In this document: in pieces, positions 26,039 through 34,156 of the stretch
How positions within the stretch are numbered: position 1 is the stretch's first letter
Layout of the letters: each line of letters starts with the position of its first letter
Assembly: GCF_014522325.1 (NCBI RefSeq)
Contig: NZ_CP041983.1
Location: 744,001 to 808,000, forward strand
From: Lactobacillus sp. PV012
GTDB lineage: Bacteria > Bacillota > Bacilli > Lactobacillales > Lactobacillaceae
Length of the DNA: 64,000 nt
Reading direction: 5' to 3'
Position numbers and translations under genes: made by a program
Notes under the pieces: generated by a model
Seen by the model: the letters and a program-made list of their open reading frames with translations, nothing else
Databases searched by the model: none
Told to the model about the DNA's origin: nothing

Positions 26039-27784
26039 ATGAATCAACATCCAGATTATCTTTTAAATAATATTAAAGGGCCAAAAGATTTAAGAAAATT
26101 AAATATTGAACAATTAAACCAACTAGCTCAAGAAATTAGAACTTTAATTTTAGAAAAAGACTCTGTGGAAGGAGGTCACTTAGGACCTGATTTAGGAATT
26201 GTTGAAGCCACAATTGCCTACCACTATGTTTTTGATGCTCCTAAAGATAAAATAGTTTGGGATGTTTCGCACCAAACTTACCCACATAAGATGCTTACTG
26301 GACGTGCATTAGCTTGGCTTGATCCAGATCACTATGAAGATGTTACTCCTTATACCAATCCAGATGAGAGTCCATATGACTACTATGCAGTAGGGCATAC
26401 CTCTACTTCAATCGGTTTAGCTACGGGAATGGCTAAAGCCCGTGATTTAATGGGAGGTCATGAAAATATCACTGCCTTAATTGGGGATGGTTCAATGACT
26501 GGTGGATTAGCATTTGAAGGACTTAATAATGCAGCTATTGAGAAACATAATTTGGTCATTGTTTTAAATGATAATCAAATGTCAATTGATGAAAATGTTG
26601 GTGGAGTAGTTACCATGCTTGAAAAACTACGTAATTCTGACGGAAAAACTCCAGATAATCCTTTTACAGCAATGGGATTTGATTATCGTTATGTAGCAGA
26701 TGGTAATAATATTAAGGATATGATTGAAGCATTTAAAGCTGTAAAAGATGTCGATCATCCAATTGTTCTTCACATTAACACTCTAAAAGGTAAAGGTTAC
26801 CAACCAGCTATTGACGATGAAGTTGGACACCATTGGGTACTTCCATTTGATTTAAAGACCGATAAAACTACAGTACCAGCACCAAAGGGACCTACTGCAA
26901 ACTCTATTGCTTTAGATGAAGTCATTCGCCACATTAAAAAAGGAGAAAATATTATGGCAATTAACGCAGCTATTCCAGGAGTATTCGGCTTAGGAAAAAT
27001 TAAAAAGGAATACCCTGAACACTACACTGACGTTGGAATTGCTGAACAAGAATCTGTAGCCTTTGCGGCAGGAGCTGCAAAAGAGGGGGCTGTCCCAGTT
27101 TTATTTGAAAATTCTACTTTCTTACAACGTGCCTTTGATCAACTTTCTCATGATGTTGCCGCAAATGACTTACCAGTAGTAATGATGGTTGCAGGTGGGG
27201 GAATTTCTAATGCTTCAAAAACACACTTAGGGATTTTCGATCAAGTAATGGTCGGTAATTTACCTAATTGGAATTATTTAGCACCTACTACTTTAAATGA
27301 AGAACGTGCAATGCTTGATTGGGCAATTAAGCAACGTAAGCATCCAGTTGCAATTAAAATGCCAACTAAACCAGTGCCAGAAGGTGAAAAAATTGAAGAT
27401 CCTGACTATAGCACTATTCACTATCAAATTATTCCCGGTAAAAATGATATTGCTGTAATTGCTTTAGGGGACTTTTATGAACGTGGTCAAAAAGTCGCAG
27501 CAGAATTAGGAGCAACTTTAGTAAATCCACTTTCAGCAAATATTTTAGATAAAACAGCTCTAGATGATTTGGCTGAAAAGAATCAATTAATCATTACTTT
27601 AGAAGATAATTCTTTAGATGGTGGCTTTGGTCAAAAAGTGGCCAGTTATGTTGGTAGTAGAACTAAAGTGCTTAACTTTGGTCAGATTCGTGAATATAGC
27701 GATCAAACTCCACTTGAAACTTTATATGAAGATAATCAACTTAATGTGAACCAAATTGTAGCAGCTGCTAAAAAGGAATTATAA
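26039..27784 (+). CDS. DXS-like thiamine-diphosphate enzyme
   Basis: The 581-residue protein follows the plan of 1-deoxy-D-xylulose-5-phosphate synthase: GGHLGPDLGIVEATIAYHYVF, KIVWDVSHQTYPHKMLTGR, the ThDP motif GDGSMTGGLAFEGLNNA, IAEQESVAFAAG with the catalytic Glu, and STFLQRAFDQLSHDV. It is about 40 residues shorter than typical DXS. The region equivalent to GADGxTHxGxFD reads SNASKTHLGIFD, and the Arg-bearing YPRG motif is replaced by MPTK, so phosphate binding and substrate may differ (inference). Lactobacilli usually make isoprenoids by the mevalonate route, so the role is unclear. It is controlled by a MerR-type promoter. Confidence 0.85.
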   Translation: MNQHPDYLLNNIKGPKDLRKLNIEQLNQLAQEIRTLILEKDSVEGGHLGPDLGIVEATIAYHYVFDAPKDKIVWDVSHQTYPHKMLTGRALAWLDPDHYEDVTPYTNPDESPYDYYAVGHTSTSIGLATGMAKARDLMGGHENITALIGDGSMTGGLAFEGLNNAAIEKHNLVIVLNDNQMSIDENVGGVVTMLEKLRNSDGKTPDNPFTAMGFDYRYVADGNNIKDMIEAFKAVKDVDHPIVLHINTLKGKGYQPAIDDEVGHHWVLPFDLKTDKTTVPAPKGPTANSIALDEVIRHIKKGENIMAINAAIPGVFGLGKIKKEYPEHYTDVGIAEQESVAFAAGAAKEGAVPVLFENSTFLQRAFDQLSHDVAANDLPVVMMVAGGGISNASKTHLGIFDQVMVGNLPNWNYLAPTTLNEERAMLDWAIKQRKHPVAIKMPTKPVPEGEKIEDPDYSTIHYQIIPGKNDIAVIALGDFYERGQKVAAELGATLVNPLSANILDKTALDDLAEKNQLIITLEDNSLDGGFGQKVASYVGSRTKVLNFGQIREYSDQTPLETLYEDNQLNVNQIVAAAKKEL

Positions 27785-27785
27785 T

Positions 27786-27814
27786 AAAAAGCATCCCTTC
27801 GAGGGATGCTTTTT
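27786..27814. terminator. bidirectional terminator
   Basis: Perfect AAAAAGCATCCCT/AGGGATGCTTTTT stem with a tight loop after the DXS-like gene. It can also serve the convergent ilvE gene. Confidence 0.85.
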
Positions 27815-27855
27815 ATTATAGGATTAAAACCCCTAATAGCGAGGTAACATTCATA

Positions 27856-28881
27856 CTAACTTACGGAAACTACCCAACCAAATTTATCTGGTAAATCACC
27901 ATTTTGGATACCTACCAAATTATTGTACAATTTTTCTGTAATTGGTCCAGGCTGATTTTTATTACCGAAATTATATTTATGATTGTGATAAGTTAAAGAA
28001 GCAACAGGTGAAATTACGGCAGCAGTTCCAACTGCTCCAACTTCAACAAAACGTTCAACATCAGAAAAAGGAATTTTAGTCTCAATTGGATTAAGTCCCA
28101 TATCTTGTGCAAGAGTTAATAATGAGCGTTTAGTGATGGATGGTAAAATAGAATCAGATTTAGGTGTTTGGAATTGACCTTCAGCAGTAATTCCATAAAA
28201 GTTAGCACCACCAAATTCATCAATATATTTATGTTCACGAGGATCCAGATATAAACAATCCGCAAATCCTTCTTTTTTTGCTTTAATACTTGGTAATAAA
28301 CTGCCAGCGTAGTTTCCAGCCGTTTTTGCTTGACCAGTTCCTGCATGGGCTGCACGATCATAATCAGTTACCTTGTAGGGCATTGGATGTAATCCTTTAA
28401 CATAAGGGCCAACTGGTGTCGCATAAATTCTAAAAGTATAAGTATCTGAAGGAGATACACCAACTAGTGGCGCACTTCCAATCATAAAGGGGCGAATGTA
28501 CAAAGTACCATCTGAACCATAAGGTGGAACAAAATCTTGGTTAGCTTTAACCACTTGCTTAACCGCTTCTACAAATCTATCTTCAGGATAAGGTTCCATC
28601 ATTAAGCGCTTTGCCGAATTAGTAAATCTTTTAGCATTCTGTTCAGGTCTAAATAAGTTAATACCACCATCTTTACGACGATAGGCCTTCAATCCTTCAA
28701 AAACCTCTTGACCATAATGAAGTTGTTCAGCAGCTTCGTTAAAAACAATATTAGAATCTTGAGTCAATTCCCCACCTTGCCACTGACCATCTTTAAAGGT
28801 ATCAGTCCAGCTGTAAGGTAAATCATGATACTTAAAACCTAAATTGTTCCAATCAAAATCTTCTGGCTTTGCTTTTGTCAT
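27856..28881 (-). CDS. ilvE: branched-chain amino acid aminotransferase (IlvE/BcaT)
   Basis: I start at ATG 28881 (MTKAKPEDFDW) with GGGGGA upstream. The 341-residue PLP enzyme interconverts Leu/Ile/Val with their 2-oxo acids using 2-oxoglutarate. Fold-type IV hallmarks are seen: HYGQEVFEGLKAYRR, RPFMIGSAPLVGVSPSD, the PLP Lys in the AKTAGNYAGSL segment, and EVGAVGTAAVISPV. Lactobacilli use it mainly for amino-acid catabolism and 2-oxo acid supply. It is monocistronic. Confidence 0.92.
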   Translation of the reverse strand: MTKAKPEDFDWNNLGFKYHDLPYSWTDTFKDGQWQGGELTQDSNIVFNEAAEQLHYGQEVFEGLKAYRRKDGGINLFRPEQNAKRFTNSAKRLMMEPYPEDRFVEAVKQVVKANQDFVPPYGSDGTLYIRPFMIGSAPLVGVSPSDTYTFRIYATPVGPYVKGLHPMPYKVTDYDRAAHAGTGQAKTAGNYAGSLLPSIKAKKEGFADCLYLDPREHKYIDEFGGANFYGITAEGQFQTPKSDSILPSITKRSLLTLAQDMGLNPIETKIPFSDVERFVEVGAVGTAAVISPVASLTYHNHKYNFGNKNQPGPITEKLYNNLVGIQNGDLPDKFGWVVSVS

Positions 28882-29057
28882 TTTCTTTTCCCCCTTCAAT
28901 AGGAATTTTTTAATAAAATAATAATTAAATAAATGAAGTTTGTCAACGATTTATTAATAATTAATAAATAAAAAATTAAAATTTTAAATTAACTTTGATG
29001 GCGGTCTAAAAAGAGATAAAATATAGTTCTAAGCTTTAAAAAGAGGGTTAAAAGAAG

Positions 29058-29513
29058 ATGAAAATTAAAAATTTTGAATTCAAAACGATTGAGGAATTGA
29101 GTGGAAGAGAAATGTTCTGTATCGAAAGATTACGAATTAATACATTTGTAACTGAACAAAAAATAACTCTTCCGGAGTTAGATAATATAGATTTAAGTGC
29201 TATCCATGTTTATCGACTTAATGAAGAGAAGACGAATGCTCTTGCGACTTGCAGAATTTTTCAAGATGAAAAAGGAAAGTGGTTTTTAGGTCGAGTTGCT
29301 GTTGATAGAGCTACTCGTGGACAAAAACTTGGAAAGAAAATGTTAGAAGCAGTCCATAAATATCTTAAAGAAGAAAAGGGTGCAAGCCATCTCTCTTGCC
29401 ACGCTCAACAATATGTGCAAAAGTTTTATGAATCATTAGGTTATAAAACAAAGGGTGAAGTATTCCAAGAAGCTGGTATCGCTCACATTATGATGACCAA
29501 AAATTTAGGTTAA
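29058..29513 (+). CDS. GNAT-family N-acetyltransferase (ElaA-like)
   Basis: The 151-residue protein shows the acetyl-CoA binding loop of GNAT enzymes in LGRVAVDRATRGQKLGKKMLEAV (R/Q-x-x-G-x-G/K). The N-terminal ELSGREMFCIERLRINTFVTEQ and the end ACRIFQDE...FYESLGYKTKGEVFQEAGIAHIMM place it near the ElaA group. The substrate is unknown. The ribosome-binding site is AGAGGG. It is followed 4 nt later by a small membrane protein gene, likely cotranscribed. Confidence 0.85.
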   Translation: MKIKNFEFKTIEELSGREMFCIERLRINTFVTEQKITLPELDNIDLSAIHVYRLNEEKTNALATCRIFQDEKGKWFLGRVAVDRATRGQKLGKKMLEAVHKYLKEEKGASHLSCHAQQYVQKFYESLGYKTKGEVFQEAGIAHIMMTKNLG

Positions 29514-29517
29514 TTCC

Positions 29518-29751
29518 ATGAATAGACAGTTAGTTAGTTTAGTAACTTGCTTTGGAGTAAGTATTTTGCTTATCCTTTTCTTCAAAACTCATAATCAAAC
29601 TCTCTGGATCGGGATTTTAGGATTATCTTTCTGGGCAGGTGTGTCACTTTTGCAAGATAAACTTATAAAATCAAAAATTTTGATTTTAGTAATGGCATCT
29701 ATTTTAGGATTATTAATAGTATATGGGATAAACATATTTTTAACTCATTAA
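29518..29751 (+). CDS. small membrane protein (77 residues)
   Basis: The product has three hydrophobic segments (about residues 5-22, 29-44 and 52-74) joined by short basic loops, so it should span the membrane two or three times. No motif is recognised. Its start lies 4 nt after the GNAT stop and no separate strong Shine-Dalgarno is seen, suggesting translational coupling. Confidence 0.65.
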   Translation: MNRQLVSLVTCFGVSILLILFFKTHNQTLWIGILGLSFWAGVSLLQDKLIKSKILILVMASILGLLIVYGINIFLTH

Positions 29752-29813
29752 GATACTAAACAAAATTATTCTTACTCTATTAGGTTGTATAATATAAGTA
29801 AAATTAAAAATAA

Positions 29814-30047
29814 AGAATAAAAATTACGAAGCATACTATCTATGGAAAGAAAGTATATACCTACCCTAGACATTTAAGCAATATACCTTCTCGAACAATT
29901 ATTAGTAAAGCTTACTTTGTAAATCCTGGTTCAACTAAAAAGAAATTGATTATTTCCCCATTTCAAGCAGACGGTTTTGGAATATATCGTAGTGGTAAAA
30001 ATCTGATTAAACAACAATTATTTTATACAGCAACATATCATAAATGA
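29814..30047 (+). pseudogene. possible remnant of a secreted or surface protein gene
   Basis: An open frame of about 77 codons with no ATG, GTG or TTG near its beginning reads like the end of a folded protein (KKVYTYPRHLSNIPSRT, then ISPFQADGFGIYRSGKN) and stops at TGA 30045-30047. A TATAAT lies at 29788-29793. It has no Shine-Dalgarno and no identifiable N-terminal part, so I treat it as a decayed fragment. Identity unknown. Confidence 0.35.
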
Positions 30048-30049
30048 GA

Positions 30050-30092
30050 AAAAGCATCCTTGGTGAAAGCAAATTATTCAAGGGGGCTTTTA
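30050..30092 (+). terminator. imperfect terminator-like hairpin
   Basis: AAAGC-AT-CCTTG pairs with CAAGG-GG-GCTTT around a 16-nt loop and is followed by TTATAG. Confidence 0.45.
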
Positions 30093-30102
30093 TAGATAAC
30101 TA

Positions 30103-30144
30103 ACCGGAGAAAACTCCTCATTTTAATGAGGAGTTTTCTCCGGT
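30103..30144. repeat. 42-nt perfect palindrome upstream of the TnpB gene
   Basis: Arms of 20 bp (ACCGGAGAAAACTCCTCATT and its exact complement) surround a 2-nt loop, followed by ATTTTTATT. It can act as a very strong terminator. It may alternatively belong to the left end of the TnpB element. Confidence 0.8.
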
Positions 30145-30224
30145 ATTTTTATTGACTTGTTAAGAACATACGTTTTAAAATATAGGACCTTTTGGTAAAA
30201 TATAATTAGCTCTAATTTAAGGAG

Positions 30225-31424
30225 GTGAAAAAGCTGCTTAAAGGAATTAAATTAAAACTCTATCCTAATATGGTCCAACAAGAACAATTAGACTTAATGT
30301 TTGGTAATGATCGCTTTGTTTGGAACCAAATGTTAGCCATGATGAATAAACGTTATGAAAGCAACAAGCAGTTACCTTTTTTAGGAAAGTTCAAACTTAA
30401 TTACTTGCTAAAACCCTTGAAAGTAGAATATCCCTTCTTAAAACAGAGCGATTCTTCTAGTTTGCAAGTTATAAATGAATTTCTAACGCAAGCCTGGAAG
30501 AACTTCTTTAATGATAAGACAGGCAAGATTGGTAAACCAAAGTTTCATTCTCGTAAGTACTTGCGGCAATCATATACGGGAAAATCCACAATTAAAGTAG
30601 CTGCTAAAAGATACTTAAAGCTTCCTAAGTTAGGATATATAAAAGCTAGTAAAACTAACCTTTTAAAGAATTGTAAAATCAAGCGTTACACCCTTAGTCT
30701 AGAACCTAATGGAAAATATTACATTGCTTTGCAAGTTCAAGTACCAGAGCTGAAGCAGTTCCCAAAAACAAATCAAGCTGTTGGCATTGATGTTAGTTTA
30801 GCTAACTTAGCGATCCTATCTGATGGAACAAAATACCATTCATTTAATGGTAGCTATTTTGAAAAGAAAGCAAAAAGTTGGCAGAGAAAGTATTCAAAAC
30901 GTAAATATCAAGCTCAAGTTTTAGTAGCTCAAGATAAGAATCGCCAGGTGTTAATTCCAAGAAGTTTAGAAAGTTTCAAAAACTGGCAAAAAGCTCAGAA
31001 ACAAAAAGCAGTCTATCAAGCAAAAATAGCCAACCAGCGCAAGGACTACCTACACAAGTTGACTACAAAAATTGTCAAGCAATATGATGTGATTGTAATT
31101 GAGGATTTGAAAACCAAGAATCTTCAAAAGAATCATAAACTAGCTAAGTCGATTTCAAATGCTTCATGGCGTATATTTAGAACAATGCTTGAATATAAAT
31201 GTCGCTGGTATGGAAAAGAGTTGATCACTGTTGATCCAAGAAATACATCAAGAATTTGCTATACTTGCAAGTTTAACAGTGGTGAGAAAGGCTTAGAAGT
31301 GCGTGAATGGACTTGTCCAAACTGTCATGTTCATCACGATCGAGATATTAATGCGGCAGTTAATATCTTAAATAAAGGTAAATCAAAGCTAAATGGTCAG
31401 GGACTGGCCGTGGTAAATAGCTAA
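30225..31424 (+). CDS. tnpB: TnpB, RNA-guided endonuclease of an IS200/IS605-like element
   Basis: The roughly 399-residue protein has the complete TnpB layout: N-terminal KGIKLKLYPNMVQQEQLDLMFG, RuvC Asp in AVGIDVSLANLAIL, Glu in VIVIEDLKTKNL, a zinc finger (CYTC...CPNC) and the final Asp in HHDRDINAAVNI. All three catalytic acids are intact, so it should be an active guide-dependent nuclease. No TnpA transposase is adjacent, making this a solo element. The start is uncertain: the GTG at 30225 overlaps its own AAGGAGG, while a CTG at 30234 has good spacing and would give the usual LKGIKLKLYP start. Confidence 0.92.
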   Translation: MKKLLKGIKLKLYPNMVQQEQLDLMFGNDRFVWNQMLAMMNKRYESNKQLPFLGKFKLNYLLKPLKVEYPFLKQSDSSSLQVINEFLTQAWKNFFNDKTGKIGKPKFHSRKYLRQSYTGKSTIKVAAKRYLKLPKLGYIKASKTNLLKNCKIKRYTLSLEPNGKYYIALQVQVPELKQFPKTNQAVGIDVSLANLAILSDGTKYHSFNGSYFEKKAKSWQRKYSKRKYQAQVLVAQDKNRQVLIPRSLESFKNWQKAQKQKAVYQAKIANQRKDYLHKLTTKIVKQYDVIVIEDLKTKNLQKNHKLAKSISNASWRIFRTMLEYKCRWYGKELITVDPRNTSRICYTCKFNSGEKGLEVREWTCPNCHVHHDRDINAAVNILNKGKSKLNGQGLAVVNS

Positions 31425-31520
31425 GTTCTGTGAGTTAGGTATAATTTTTAACTTTGTAACATCCTAAACACTACTTAGTGTTCCCAGAAACTCGGGATTT
31501 TAATCCTGATGTAGTTCATA
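31425..31520 (+). ncRNA. candidate omega-RNA scaffold and right end of the TnpB element
   Basis: Directly after tnpB come the hairpin AACACTA/TAGTGTT (31467-31482), then CCCAGAAACTCGGG and GGGATTTTAATCCT ending in GATGTAGTTCA. This resembles the conserved right ends of lactobacillar IS605/TnpB elements, whose transcript forms the omega RNA; the guide would begin just past the element end near 31520. The exact boundary is inferred. Confidence 0.55.
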
Positions 31521-32105
31521 CGAGGTCATAAAAGATTATAAAAAGCTAGCAGTGGTTAATACCCCAATTAAATTTAAAGTTTTTGCTGTTACTGGCTATG
31601 ATGAAAAATTTGAAAAGCCTTTAACTACTGCAGTTGAAACTGGAATGGAAAAAGCAGACATTAAAACTACTGTCTATAAAATAGATGAAGAATTAAGTAA
31701 TCACTATAAAGAAATTAATAGTGATGATAAGAGTAGTGAAAAGTCATCTAAAGATAGTAAAGCATTGTTACAATCAGATAATATGCAAGATTATCTGGCT
31801 TCCAGCCTTGAAAAATCATTTCATAAAGATATTCCTGTAAAAAAAAGAAAAAACTTTATGTTATCGAACTAGATAGAGGAAAAGCTAATAATAGCCTAGA
31901 ATTTGCAGTAAATGAAGCCAAATCTGGTGATACTGATGATTGGGAGACCTTTGTAAAATTCTTTACAGAATATTCAGATACATTGAATGAAGCAGGAATG
32001 AAATCAAAAATCGTTGTTAATGATCCTAAGAGCTCCAAAAAAGCAATCTTAACTGTGGAAAAGGGAAAAGTAGTTGAGGATCTTGTTAACAGTAGTGATA
32101 TTTAA
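31519..32105 (+). pseudogene. gene interrupted by the TnpB element and frameshifted
   Basis: An open frame starts at the element's right edge without a start codon (EVIKDYKKLAVVN, then PIKFKVFAVTGYDEKF). It runs to a run of A at about 31840-31856, where it shifts frame. Adding one A would continue it as KKLYVIELDRGKANNSLEF to LVNSSDI and TAA at 32103. The reconstructed product is hydrophilic and contains a Ser/Lys/Asp-rich insert. The 5' part is missing. Function unknown; the frameshift could also be a sequencing error in the homopolymer. Confidence 0.6.
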
Positions 32106-32114
32106 CTAAATTAT

Positions 32115-32140
32115 GAGCAGGAATAACTTCCTGCTTTTTA
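32115..32140 (+). terminator. terminator after the interrupted gene
   Basis: Perfect stem AGCAGGAA/TTCCTGCT with a four-base loop, then TTTTA. Confidence 0.8.
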
Positions 32141-32179
32141 TATGCTAAAATAAATTACGAATAGTAAAGGAGTTTTTCA

Positions 32180-33043
32180 ATGAAAGTTGGTTTTATTGGT
32201 ACCGGAGTAATGGGTACTGGAATTATTAATAATTTGCTTAAAGCAGGGAACGAAGTAACTGTTTATAATCGCACCAAGGCTCATGCACAAGAAGTGCTTG
32301 ATAATGGCGCAAAGTGGGCGGATAATCCTGCAGATGCTACTAAAAATAATGATGTAGTTATGTCAATGGTGGGATTCCCACAAGATGTTGAGCAGATTTA
32401 CTACGGTCAAAATGGAATTTTAGCTGCAGCAACTTCTAAGCAAGTTTTGGTAGAAATGACTACTAGTAAACCTTCTTTAGCACAAAAACTAGATAGGGAT
32501 GCTCGAGAAAAAGGCTTACATATCATTGATGCACCAGTTTCAGGAGGAGATATTGGTGCTAAAAATGGTACCTTAACGATGATGGTTGGTGGAGATAAAG
32601 TAGATCTAGAAAAAATCACACCACTTTTGAAGCAATTTAGTAGTCAAATTCATTACTTTGGCTCTGCTGGTAGTGGCCAACATGCAAAAATGGCAAATCA
32701 AATCATGATTGCAGGTACTATGACTGGAATGAGTGAAATGCTTGCTTATGCTAAAGTAGCTAATTTAAACCTCCAAGAAGTAATTAAGACTGTTTCAGGA
32801 GGAGCGGGAGAAAATTGGAGTTTGAGTAATTATGGGCCCCGGATTTTAAGAAATGATTATACTCCTGGATTTTTTGCTAAACATTTTTTGAAAGACTTGC
32901 GGATTGCTCTGGAAGAAGCAGAAAAGATGAAGTTGAATTTGCCTGCTACTAGGGATGCCAAACGCCTTTATGAGGTTTTGGTAGATGAAAAGGGGCTTGG
33001 TAATGACGGAACGCAAGCCTTAATCGAGCTATGGTGGAAATAA
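32180..33043 (+). CDS. NAD(P)-dependent beta-hydroxyacid dehydrogenase (GarR/HIBADH family)
   Basis: The 287-residue protein begins with the Rossmann motif GFIGTGVMGTGI and continues with the substrate motif DAPVSGGDIGAKNGTL and the catalytic Lys in GQHAKMANQIMIAG, all diagnostic of the 3-hydroxyisobutyrate/tartronate-semialdehyde reductase family. Length is normal. The substrate is not deducible. It has an AAAGGAG site and is followed by a hairpin that also covers the ribosome-binding site of the recombinase gene. Confidence 0.88.
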   Translation: MKVGFIGTGVMGTGIINNLLKAGNEVTVYNRTKAHAQEVLDNGAKWADNPADATKNNDVVMSMVGFPQDVEQIYYGQNGILAAATSKQVLVEMTTSKPSLAQKLDRDAREKGLHIIDAPVSGGDIGAKNGTLTMMVGGDKVDLEKITPLLKQFSSQIHYFGSAGSGQHAKMANQIMIAGTMTGMSEMLAYAKVANLNLQEVIKTVSGGAGENWSLSNYGPRILRNDYTPGFFAKHFLKDLRIALEEAEKMKLNLPATRDAKRLYEVLVDEKGLGNDGTQALIELWWK

Positions 33044-33081
33044 GAATTTGATAATAGAGAGACTAAAATAATTGCAAATCT

Positions 33082-33134
33082 AAAACCTCTTTGAAAAATA
33101 GTTAATGTGACTAATTTATTCAAGGAGGTTTTTT
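33082..33134 (+). promoter_or_regulatory. terminator-like hairpin that sequesters the recombinase Shine-Dalgarno
   Basis: AAAACCTCTTTGAA (33082-33095) is complementary to TTCAAGGAGGTTTT (33119-33132) over 14 bp with one G-T pair. The right arm contains the AAGGAGG of the recombinase gene and is followed by TT. It could both end the upstream transcript and block translation initiation at 33137. Confidence 0.7.
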
Positions 33135-33136
33135 AT

Positions 33137-34069
33137 ATGTCACGAAAAAAGTACAGTACAAAGTTGTTTTACAAGTATTATTTGGACTGGATTCATCTCT
33201 ATAAAGAGAATGCAATTCGTCCAGTTACCCTGGATAAGTATTACCTTGTTCAACGCACTTTAAAGGAAATTGCTCCAGAGCTACATATGAATGAACTAGA
33301 TCGTAAAAGCTATCAAAATTTGCTTAATATCTATGCACAAACTCATGAAAAAACAACTACGCTTGATTTCCACCATCATTTAAAAGCTAGTCTATTTGAT
33401 GCAGTAGATGACGGCATAATTAAAATGGATCCTACCAGAAGAGCAATTATTAAGGGAACTGTAACGAAGAAGAAAAGACCAAAGTTTCTTAATCTTTTCG
33501 AACTTCAAATTTTATTAAGATCACTAAACTTAGGATCAGAATTAAATTGGGACTGGTTTATTCTCTTAGTTGCAAAGACTGGTCTGAGATTTGCCGAAGC
33601 TTTAGCCTTAACGCCAGAAGATTTTGATTATGAAAAACAAAGTATTAAAATCAACAAATCTTGGAATTATAAAGAAAACGTTGGTCATTTTCAACCAACT
33701 AAAAATCCATCATCTAATCGAATAGTTATGGTTGATTGGCAGATAATGCAACAATTTAAGCAATTAACAGAAAACAAGATGCCAAAGAAGCCAATCTTTT
33801 TTGAAGAAAATCAGAGAGTATATAATTCAACTTTAAATCAGCGTTTAGCATCTTATTGTAAAAAAGCTGGCATTCCCCCAATTTCAATTCATGGATTAAG
33901 ACATACACATGCATCATTATTACTTTATGAAGGTGTGTCAGTAGCAAGCGTTGCTAAACGGTTAGGCCATTCAAATACAACTACTACTCAAGAAACCTAT
34001 ATTCATATTATTCAAGAATTAGAAAATAAAGATAATGATAAAATTTTGTACCACTTAAGAAAACTATGA
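33137..34069 (+). CDS. tyrosine recombinase, probable DNA invertase of the tdc switch
   Basis: I start at ATG 33137 (MSRKKYSTK), which has AAGGAGG 9 nt upstream. The 310-residue protein has a SAM-like core-binding domain (about 15-110) and a catalytic domain with the full tyrosine-recombinase set: Arg in TGLRFAEAL, HGLRHTH, LGHSNTTT and the nucleophile in TQETYIHI. It is shorter than typical phage integrases and appears to lack the N-terminal arm-binding domain; there is no excisionase, attachment site or phage gene nearby. It converges on the decarboxylase operon whose 5' end is inverted 3.2 kb away, so it is the natural candidate for the invertase (inference). XerC/XerD housekeeping functions are unlikely. 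Confidence 0.85.
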   Translation: MSRKKYSTKLFYKYYLDWIHLYKENAIRPVTLDKYYLVQRTLKEIAPELHMNELDRKSYQNLLNIYAQTHEKTTTLDFHHHLKASLFDAVDDGIIKMDPTRRAIIKGTVTKKKRPKFLNLFELQILLRSLNLGSELNWDWFILLVAKTGLRFAEALALTPEDFDYEKQSIKINKSWNYKENVGHFQPTKNPSSNRIVMVDWQIMQQFKQLTENKMPKKPIFFEENQRVYNSTLNQRLASYCKKAGIPPISIHGLRHTHASLLLYEGVSVASVAKRLGHSNTTTTQETYIHIIQELENKDNDKILYHLRKL

Positions 34070-34110
34070 TTATTTCTATTCTGTAGATAATATATCCTCT
34101 TAATTATGCA

Positions 34111-34146
34111 AAAACTCGTAAGTTCTCAACTAAACTTACGAGTTTT
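34111..34146. terminator. bidirectional terminator between recombinase and permease
   Basis: AAAACTCGTAAG/CTTACGAGTTTT stem between the convergent recombinase (plus) and decarboxylase-permease operon (minus). Confidence 0.85.
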
Positions 34147-34156
34147 ATAGGATTTT

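Noticed and set aside
33137-34069. Recombinase considered as a phage or ICE integrase
   Set aside because: No phage, conjugation, excisionase or attachment-site signals nearby, and the protein is short; the inverted repeats 3 kb away give a better explanation.
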